A DNA stretch of 35,547 nucleotides from a virus, in the IMG/VR virus record IMGVR_UViG_3300044993_000197, positions 1 to 35,547 of that record. One strand, given 5' to 3'. Positions 29,791 through 35,547 of this stretch are shown in pieces (position 1 is the stretch's first letter; every line of letters starts with the position of its first letter). Under the pieces are notes generated by a model. It saw only the letters and a list, made by a program, of their open reading frames with translations. It was not told the origin of the DNA and ran no database searches. The position numbers and the translations under genes were made by a program.

Positions 29791-31937
29791 TGTAGAACCC
29801 CTTGGAGCCGATTAAGCAAATCTTGGTCTGGATTTATCGGCGCGTTTGCCTGACCTTCCCCTTGAATATTTTGTTGATCCATACCTGTTGCGCCATTCAT
29901 AGCATTAAACTTTTCAGCTATGCCTGCAACACCTTTTTCATTTCGCTGAATTTGTTCTTGCGAGTAGCCTTGCTCTGAAAGTCTTTGCACGAGCCAATTA
30001 ATTGAGCTCGCTGGCAGAGTGGCCTGAACGGATCGAGATGGATTTGTTGGATCTTTGACATACCACGCAACTTTTATGTTGGCGCCATCAGTGGGAATAA
30101 ATTCAGCCTGCATAGCTTTTAATTCTTGCGCCTTTTTAGCTTCCATTTCTTCATATAAAGAAACAAGATTTCCGTAATTTTCCCTGATCTCTTGAGGGAG
30201 AAGCACAAAATCACTCTGACTCATTCTTGTCGTTAGGCGCTTAATAATATAAGGACCGTCATCATACTTGTTTGGCTCAACGAATTCACCGCGATCAAGA
30301 GCTAAAATAATATTAGTCGCTCGATCAAACTCCATGGTGAAATCGGAGAATATTTGTTCATTGTTAGCAAAAGGCATCATACGAATAAGCTTACCGATAT
30401 CTTCCCTCTTTAATTGCCCAGACGAGTATTGCAGTATATGGTTAAGCATTAACTGCTTCCCCATAACTGTCTCAATATCATCACTCGCTGGCTCAACTTT
30501 AATTTGATACCCTTGTGGCGCTATGTTCTTAAACTCTTCAATATTTACAAACTCTTGCTTGCCAACGACGTTAATTAAAATGTTTGGCTCCATGTAGTTC
30601 TTTGCAACAAGCAAAGCCTTCTCACAGACGCGCACAAGAAAGCCCTCAAACTTCTCAGCGTCCATAATGAATTTCTTTTTATGTCTTACACTTTTCCATA
30701 AAGATGACCACGCATCTCCACCTTGGGTTTCCTCAATATCTTCAGAAATGTTTGCCGCCTGATATAACTGAGAAATAACTTGCTCTAAATACGGCATATA
30801 CTGATTACCTGCGCGCCCCTCTAACACTGTCGGAGCCATACCAGTAACTTGGATCGCCCTAACCCCTGGCAACACTGCGCCGCTTGACACTTTAGACCCA
30901 TTTTGCACGATTAGCTTATCGTCCCCTAACGTGACCTGATGCTCGGCAATTTTACTCATCGCTCGATTTATTTCTATCTGGAAAGGTCTTAACTGCTTAA
31001 TTGGCGACCTGTGCCTTGGGGTTGTGGGGATCTCATCATGCCCCTCATACTCAATCGGAAAAATACCAAAAGGCAAAACCCCTTCCCACAATATGCCCTT
31101 ATCTGTGCAGATATAATAATACCCCTCTGGGTATTCAGGGCATGGCCTATAGTAATGCTCCCTTAAGGTTGTAACATTATCCTCTTTACCATACTGCGTC
31201 TTATTAGAATCAAAAACAAAATAAGTCTCGTCTTTGCCGCCCTTGACCAGGTTTTCTTTTTCCTCGTCGCCTTTAACCATTTCTAAAAGCTCATCCGTAT
31301 AAACGACCTTTCTATAAATCAAATAAGGCGACTCCTCCATTGTTTTTGCTTGTGGCGAACGAAGTAAGTTAAAAGGTAAAATCCTCTCAATTACAACTTC
31401 CCCGCTGAATATAGGACGCCCTTTTTTGGGCTCGCCATTATCATCTAAAAGCGGCTCACCTAATTCATTTACATCTTGCTCATAGCCTAAAAGCTCGCCT
31501 TTGTTTTCATCCCAAAATATTTTACAAGCAACTTCACCAATATTGAAATAATCAAACCCAAACTGCCCAGTCTTTTTTCTCATCGACTGTTTTCTTTTTA
31601 TAAACTCCCAAACAGATTGATTAAGCTCCGCCGCTTTTTGGTCTTGCAGCTCTGAGGCGTTATTAGGGAAAATGCGAACGCCTGAAGCATGAGATAAAAT
31701 GATATTTGTTCTCAATTTAGATATCTTGTAAAGATGGTTAGCAGTTAACCTCAGTTTTTGCTCGGCATTTAATTGCTTTGAATCACGAACCCTATTCCAA
31801 AACTCAGTCTTTTTTCTCTGGTAATGTTCGCCCGCCACAAGCAAAATATTTGACCTTTGCTCGGCAAATACTTCGCTATCGCAACTTTCTGCTTCTTTAT
31901 AGCATTTATTTAATTCATCAATTGACTTCTGTTTCAC
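29787..31937 (-). CDS. Portal protein (P22-like)
   Basis: This 716-residue protein has the size of P22 gp1 (725). The N-terminus contains helices with GEHYQRKKTEFWNRVRDSKQ and LTANHLYKISKLRTNI, then WEFIKRKQSMRKKTGQFGFD and FNIGEVACKIFWD, patterns of the P22 portal family. The C-terminal 100 residues are Gln/Asn rich and may form a short barrel. It forms the dodecameric DNA channel. The start is GTG 31935-31937 inside the previous gene's end, with GGCGAG upstream. Confidence 0.9.
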   Translation of the reverse strand: MKQKSIDELNKCYKEAESCDSEVFAEQRSNILLVAGEHYQRKKTEFWNRVRDSKQLNAEQKLRLTANHLYKISKLRTNIILSHASGVRIFPNNASELQDQKAAELNQSVWEFIKRKQSMRKKTGQFGFDYFNIGEVACKIFWDENKGELLGYEQDVNELGEPLLDDNGEPKKGRPIFSGEVVIERILPFNLLRSPQAKTMEESPYLIYRKVVYTDELLEMVKGDEEKENLVKGGKDETYFVFDSNKTQYGKEDNVTTLREHYYRPCPEYPEGYYYICTDKGILWEGVLPFGIFPIEYEGHDEIPTTPRHRSPIKQLRPFQIEINRAMSKIAEHQVTLGDDKLIVQNGSKVSSGAVLPGVRAIQVTGMAPTVLEGRAGNQYMPYLEQVISQLYQAANISEDIEETQGGDAWSSLWKSVRHKKKFIMDAEKFEGFLVRVCEKALLVAKNYMEPNILINVVGKQEFVNIEEFKNIAPQGYQIKVEPASDDIETVMGKQLMLNHILQYSSGQLKREDIGKLIRMMPFANNEQIFSDFTMEFDRATNIILALDRGEFVEPNKYDDGPYIIKRLTTRMSQSDFVLLPQEIRENYGNLVSLYEEMEAKKAQELKAMQAEFIPTDGANIKVAWYVKDPTNPSRSVQATLPASSINWLVQRLSEQGYSQEQIQRNEKGVAGIAEKFNAMNGATGMDQQNIQGEGQANAPINPDQDLLNRLQGVLQ

Positions 31938-32223
31938 GAAGCTCGCCTTCTAAAAGCAATCGCTCATACGCTAAAGGGTCTTCCAAATGAAGAGTCTCGA
32001 GAGTGTCGCTTGCAGTGTTGAGCTGCGCCTGGAGCTGCCCTCTCTCTTCTTCTGATTTTCCTTTGGCCGATGCCCTAGCCTTGAACCTCGGTTTACTATC
32101 AAAACTTGCCGCTTCTGATAGATTTATTTCTATTTCACCCAATTTTAATGATGAAACGCCGCTTTTCTTGCAAAGTTTAACTAATTTCTCTATTTCTTTT
32201 AAAGTAAATTCTTTTTTCACCAA
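31918..32223 (-). CDS. Small packaging-cluster protein
   Basis: This 101-residue protein starts with a Lys-rich helix and a short beta unit (EFTLKEIEKLVKLCKKSGVS, then LKLGEIEINLSE), followed by a basic linker and a charged helix. The unit resembles a winged-helix-like fold but is too short for assignment. Start is TTG 32221-32223 or GTG 32218-32220, both poor. It lies between large terminase and portal, with 20 bases of overlap with the portal. Its role is unknown. Confidence 0.65.
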   Translation of the reverse strand: MVKKEFTLKEIEKLVKLCKKSGVSSLKLGEIEINLSEAASFDSKPRFKARASAKGKSEEERGQLQAQLNTASDTLETLHLEDPLAYERLLLEGELRETEVN

Positions 32224-32225
32224 CT

Positions 32226-33785
32226 TTAGTCTGATAGAAGACTATCCCATTCGTCAATCTCATCCTCTATTGACCACCCACCCCTGAACTTATCGGCGCT
32301 TAACACCCAATCTCTGCGCCTATCCTCTTCAGTCCAAGGTCTGGCAATTTCGCCTTCCTCACGGTTGAGATCTTTCCCCTCTTTATCTATTTTGACAAAA
32401 TTCCAAGGAACTAGATTGCAGCAATACCTTAAGCTATCAATTAAATCATCACGAGCCTTTTGCTTAGACTCATCAACCCCAAGAGACGAAAGCTCAACAA
32501 TTAACTTATCAAGCTCTGGATCACCTCTTTTTATTTTAAGCATCTTACTCTTAAAAAGAGTATTTAATAAAGAAACCCCAGCATTTCGCTTTTTATCCGC
32601 AGGAGTAAATGACTCACCCGCCCTAGAGGCAATTAAAAAAAAATCACGAGCCGAATAATCATAGGCATTTTGTATTGGTGATAAATTTCCCTTAAGCTCG
32701 CGCCACTTAACAAGAATATCTTCACTAGTTGTAGGAACGCCGTCACCACGCCACCCTGAAAACACGACACCCTCAGTACAATCTGGTTTAACTGCCAAAA
32801 AAACCATTGCAGCCGGATGACCTGAATTTCCCCCAGAACCAGGATCAACGGCTGAAAAAATCATCCAATCCTTAGGCGGCAAATCTTTCTCATCAGTTGT
32901 GTTACAATCAATATCAAAACTCTCAAATTGCAATCCGTCTGACTTTACGAACTTCCCATAAATACGCCTTTGCACTTCGGCTTGGCTTGTGCAGTTTTTT
33001 ATAGCCCTATCAATTTTTTCTTTTGTCCACGGCGAAGGCGTCCCGTCCTCGTAAAACATAGAGTCATAAAGAGATACTTGAATTTTTAAGGCATCTTTAA
33101 AAGGAATATCTTCTCCGGCTTTAGGATTCATAGCCCTACGCCAATAGTCCTGCCCTAATGTCGCCGTAAATACATGAAGAAAATATCCATTCGTCGCATT
33201 TAGCCGCGCCTGTAATTCTGGCAAATACGCAACCGGACACTCCTCATCACAAGTTAGATGGTAAACAGACGCCGCCTGAAGATTCGTGACTTTTTGCGAA
33301 TAACTCTTAAAATAAATTGAAACACCTGTGTTAAAATGCACAGCATAAATCTCGCCCTGCGAATACTCAGCCCTCCAGCCAAATTGCGGATGATCTTTAT
33401 ATTCATCTCTAGGTAAAAACTCCTTAACCCACTTCTCTTCAAACTCACTTGAAGCCAGCTTCTGAGAAGGATAAAAATACCAAAAAAGCGAAGGCTTTTG
33501 CCCGTCTAAAAGAAGCGGCCAATACTCAGGCCAAAGTTTAGGACTTGTGGCCAGATGAATGTTTTTCCTTATAGCCGTTGACGATTTACTTACCTGATTG
33601 GCAGCGGTGCACAGTATTTCTCTATGCTTGGAATTAAATATAGCCCTAGCCCAAGTGTAGAACGGATAGCCAAATAAATGAGGCAATCCTTGCTTGAGCT
33701 TTATCATCTGTTCAAGCTCTTGCAGCTCCTTTTGTTTTTCCTCTAACTCTTTTCTTGAAAGTCTAGTCTTCTTCTGATCGCTCAA
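32226..33785 (-). CDS. terL: Terminase large subunit
   Basis: This 519-residue packaging motor couples ATP hydrolysis to DNA translocation and cuts genome units. Walker A is AANQVSKSST (61-70) with Ser where Gly is usual before Lys67; Walker B ends in Asp180-Glu181 (YHLTCDEE). The C-terminal nuclease has Asp314 (SAVDPGSGG) and the DD pair at 446-447 followed by Asp450 (ARDDLIDSLRY). The start is TTG 33783-33785 with AGAGG upstream, overlapping the previous gene by 23 bases. Family by motif and position. Confidence 0.93.
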   Translation of the reverse strand: MSDQKKTRLSRKELEEKQKELQELEQMIKLKQGLPHLFGYPFYTWARAIFNSKHREILCTAANQVSKSSTAIRKNIHLATSPKLWPEYWPLLLDGQKPSLFWYFYPSQKLASSEFEEKWVKEFLPRDEYKDHPQFGWRAEYSQGEIYAVHFNTGVSIYFKSYSQKVTNLQAASVYHLTCDEECPVAYLPELQARLNATNGYFLHVFTATLGQDYWRRAMNPKAGEDIPFKDALKIQVSLYDSMFYEDGTPSPWTKEKIDRAIKNCTSQAEVQRRIYGKFVKSDGLQFESFDIDCNTTDEKDLPPKDWMIFSAVDPGSGGNSGHPAAMVFLAVKPDCTEGVVFSGWRGDGVPTTSEDILVKWRELKGNLSPIQNAYDYSARDFFLIASRAGESFTPADKKRNAGVSLLNTLFKSKMLKIKRGDPELDKLIVELSSLGVDESKQKARDDLIDSLRYCCNLVPWNFVKIDKEGKDLNREEGEIARPWTEEDRRRDWVLSADKFRGGWSIEDEIDEWDSLLSD

Positions 33786-34428
33786 CTAGAACCGCCTCTT
33801 GCTTTTGAACGATATCATCAATATTTACATTTGGGGCTCTTAACAACTTAGACTTGGCTTCGCTATATTTCCTAAGCAGTGCCTCCGGATCCACAACCTC
33901 CTTGGCCGTAACATCAGTATTAAAATTTACATTCATGTTCTTTTGCTCAATCCTCTGAACGACTGGACCTAAGAACCGTAAAGCAAAGAAATCAAGAGCC
34001 TTCAAAATTATGGGAGCGGTTTTTTCTGAAACTGGTAATGTCAGAATCTCGTTTCTTACTTTGGTTAGCGCCAGATGAAAACCATCCTCTAACAACTTAT
34101 CTGGGGTTGCCACTGGAATACAAATCCATGCAATTCGATGCGGATTGTGCAAAAATCTATTATAAAAGTGATGACGAACACAGACCCCGCTATACACATT
34201 GATAGGCGATAAAAACTCGTCCGTGCCTTTTATCTTTTCAAGCTCCTCGTGAAATCTTTTCCTTAAAAAATAATCAACGTGGCTACGTCGGAAATGATTC
34301 TCAAGCTCAAACTCGTGCATTAAAAAATACGAGTCAGGCACCTGCAAGAATTTTTCACGCAGCGCACCTCTTAAATGCTTTAAAAACCATATTTTAGACG
34401 CAAGACCATCCTCTGAAACTTCATTCAT
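33763..34428 (-). CDS. Candidate terminase small subunit
   Basis: This 221-residue protein directly precedes the large terminase and overlaps it, the usual place for the small subunit. It is helical, with FRRSHVDYFLRKRFHEELEK (about 48-67) and an unusual central part RHHFYNRFLHNPHRIAWICI that looks less like a typical small terminase. A helix-turn-helix is not obvious. No ribosome site precedes the ATG, so translation may depend on the leader RNA. The assignment is by position only. Confidence 0.5.
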   Translation of the reverse strand: MNEVSEDGLASKIWFLKHLRGALREKFLQVPDSYFLMHEFELENHFRRSHVDYFLRKRFHEELEKIKGTDEFLSPINVYSGVCVRHHFYNRFLHNPHRIAWICIPVATPDKLLEDGFHLALTKVRNEILTLPVSEKTAPIILKALDFFALRFLGPVVQRIEQKNMNVNFNTDVTAKEVVDPEALLRKYSEAKSKLLRAPNVNIDDIVQKQEAVLVERSEED

Positions 34429-34724
34429 ATAGGTTTAAGATTAAAACTAAAAAAATAAAAAAGTACACCAAAACCTTAAAATAACCGTCAAAAAAATGAC
34501 AGCCTTTAGTCCTAGTCTAGCGTTTATTACTCTCTTAAATACGCAAGGCCATAGAGAGCGAACAAAAATGTAATCACACACAATCAACTAATTACAGTCG
34601 CTGGACAGAGAAAAGTCCGGTGCAACTTTAATTGAAGTTATGACAAATACAGAATTAGAAAGTCAAGGGATCGCTGCCAAATAAACCAATTTATTTAGGA
34701 TCATATTAAATAGCGTCACAAAAA
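34429..34724. other. Leader-like gap before the packaging genes
   Basis: No gene is visible. The first 60 bases are very A-rich on the plus strand. Two tandem hairpins follow on the plus strand: CTGGAC/GTCCGG (34601-34606 with 34615-34620, loop AGAGAAAA) and AACTT/AAGTT (34624-34628 with 34635-34639). The first pairs fully only in plus-strand RNA (U-G wobble). On the minus strand TTGACT (34661-34666) has only a weak CATAAC (34637-34642) 18 bases on. This gap could hold the late promoter or a regulatory RNA. Confidence 0.4.
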
Positions 34725-34967
34725 TTAACCGCCACACTCTTTAACCCACTCGTTGTAAAGATCCGCAACCCTGAAAACTCTATCAGAGCTGCCCACAACG
34801 GCACTCATGTACGAGAAAAACGACATCTTATCTCTATTATTTCCCAGTTCCCGCGCTGTGCCCGTAACACCATCTTGCACCCGCCCTCGTAAAGGACTGT
34901 GAGAATCTTGTGATTTTTGAAGTGCTGCACCCTCTCGTCTATCCTCTGACTTTTGCACGTCACACAT
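34725..34967 (-). CDS. Uncertain small protein
   Basis: The 80-residue frame has a Ser/Arg/Gly-rich first half that looks poorly structured and a better second half, MSFFSYMSAVVGSSDRVFRVADLYNEWVKECGG-like in character (given here only by its ends: MSFFSY to KECGG). The ATG at 34965-34967 lacks a convincing ribosome site; an internal ATG near 34825 preceded by AGAGATAAG is an alternative giving about 33 residues. It may be a remnant. Its 5' end overlaps another short open frame at 34968-35062. Confidence 0.35.
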   Translation of the reverse strand: MCDVQKSEDRREGAALQKSQDSHSPLRGRVQDGVTGTARELGNNRDKMSFFSYMSAVVGSSDRVFRVADLYNEWVKECGG

Positions 34968-35071
34968 CGGTACACCAATCCCCCATAGCGTCGCTATACG
35001 CGTTTACAGCTTTATTCACAGTAGCCCCGTAATTTCCCATGCGCCAATCCTCATACTTCTTTCGATCCTCA
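34965..35071 (-). pseudogene. Truncated copy of the 1510-1653 gene tail
   Basis: In one minus-strand frame the peptide KNEDRKKYEDWRMGNYGATV is followed by NKAVNAYSDAMGDWCTDV and a TGA. The EDRKKYEDW part matches the tail of the small membrane protein at 1510-1653, and the DNA is identical over 28 bases (35044-35071 with 1519-1546). No start codon precedes it in frame; the first ATG would give only 24 residues. It looks like a recombination remnant just downstream of the HTH gene. Confidence 0.5.
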
Positions 35072-35078
35072 TTTTTTC

Positions 35079-35330
35079 TTAAGCCCTGCCCTCAAGCCTT
35101 GCACGCGGAACCACCATCCGTTCAACTTTTATCACCGCTTTTTGCAAATCATCATCCGTGTGGATATCAAGAAGAGCTAAAATCTTAAAAACTTTCTCCG
35201 ATGCTAGATCGGTGTGACCATTTAAATATCTACTGATTGAAATTCTTGAGATGCCAAGTTTTTCGGCAACTAAGGCCTGACTAATTCCTAGCCTTCTAAG
35301 CACAAATTTAATTTTTTCGTGCCGCTTCAT
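35079..35330 (-). CDS. Cro/CI-type helix-turn-helix regulator
   Basis: This 83-residue protein has a classical HTH_3 domain: helix 2 and 3 in ISQALVAEKLGISRISISRY (residues 16-35), then LNGHTDLASEKVFKILALL. The last 25 residues are basic with no peptidase or dimerisation domain, so it resembles Cro or a short antirepressor-type regulator more than full CI. ATG 35328-35330 is preferred over GTG 35334-35336 because AGGGAG is then at good spacing. It overlaps the Ala-rich gene stop by ATGA, so it is made from the same transcript. Confidence 0.85.
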   Translation of the reverse strand: MKRHEKIKFVLRRLGISQALVAEKLGISRISISRYLNGHTDLASEKVFKILALLDIHTDDDLQKAVIKVERMVVPRARLEGRA

Positions 35331-35547
35331 TTGCACTCCCTAATTAGTTCCAAAAGTTTATTGGCAAATTTACTGTATTCTTTTTGTTTAGCAGCATCAG
35401 CAACAGCATAAGCAGCATCCGCAGCATAAGCAGCATAAGCAGCATCAACAGCATCAGCATTAGCAGCATAAGCAGCAACAGCGGCAACATAAGCAGCATT
35501 AGCAGCAGCAGCAGTATAAGCAGCATTAGCAGCATAAGCAGCATTAG
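35327..35547 (-). CDS. Ala-rich repeat protein, C-terminal part (continues from base 1)
   Basis: This is the other end of the junction-spanning 266-residue gene. Bases 35420-35327 supply the last 31 codons: Ala-rich units, then KQKEYSKFANKLLELIRECK and TGA. Bases 35421-35547 duplicate 1-127. The tail KLLELIRECK equals that of the paralogue at 881-1504, which independently confirms that the circle closes in frame. AGGGAG within the last codons serves as ribosome site for the HTH gene. Confidence 0.85.
   Translation of the reverse strand, partial: NAAYAANAAYTAAAANAAYVAAVAAYAANADAVDAAYAAYAADAAYAVADAAKQKEYSKFANKLLELIRECK
35421..35547. repeat. Right copy of the 127-bp terminal identity
   Basis: Identical to bases 1-127. 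See the left copy for the interpretation as a circular assembly overlap. Confidence 0.9.

Noticed and set aside
34594-34656. Complete RNase P RNA gene
   Set aside because: Only the region I-like string and scattered pieces match. The P4 partner strand and the rest of the fold are missing.
35344-35544. Leu/Met-only open frame on the minus strand
   Set aside because: It is the out-of-frame reading of the Ala-codon array. The Ala frame has a start, ribosome site, conserved ends and a paralogue.

Overview
The window looks like one complete, circularly assembled genome of a tailed phage of podovirus type. The first and last 127 bases are identical, so the unique genome is about 35,420 bp cut open at an arbitrary point, inside an alanine-rich repeat gene. 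The head module is P22-like in order and protein size: terminase, P22-sized portal, scaffold, coat. The neck and ejection genes follow a T7/P22-like plan: nozzle protein, adaptor, GNAT-like protein, then four helical ejection-type proteins. No tape measure or sheath gene is visible. The Rz1-type lipoprotein, Rz-type spanin, M15 endolysin, sigma70-like promoters and clear Shine-Dalgarno sites point to a Gram-negative host, which I cannot name. TAG, TGA and TAA are all used as stops.

Layout. 35.33 kb through the junction to 3.9 kb (minus strand): accessory block with an HTH regulator, two paralogous Ala-rich proteins, two tiny genes (one broken by an amber codon), a cytosine-5 methyltransferase, two hypothetical proteins, a serine recombinase and a short ribbon-helix-helix-like regulator. 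3.9-6.06 kb: a mostly non-coding control region with three small genes, several hairpins, four copies of a GC-rich repeat and an iteron-rich candidate replication origin. 6.06-9.1 kb (minus): primase-helicase and VRR-NUC nuclease. 9.2-12.1 kb (plus): recombination operon with PD-(D/E)XK exonuclease, Sak4-like ATPase, SSB and three small genes. 12.1-34.4 kb (minus, read right to left): packaging, head, tail fibre, lysis, neck and ejection genes in one long, tightly overlapping late operon. 34.4-35.08 kb: leader-like gap with hairpins and gene fragments.

The replication genes probably act on the iteron region just downstream of the primase-helicase gene. Exonuclease, Sak4 and SSB would supply recombination, and VRR-NUC would resolve branched DNA before packaging. 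A resolvase-size serine recombinase, a small DNA-binding protein with a palindromic operator and an iteron origin, with no tyrosine integrase seen, make an extrachromosomal (phage-plasmid) lifestyle worth testing. No tRNA, CRISPR array or insertion sequence was recognised.
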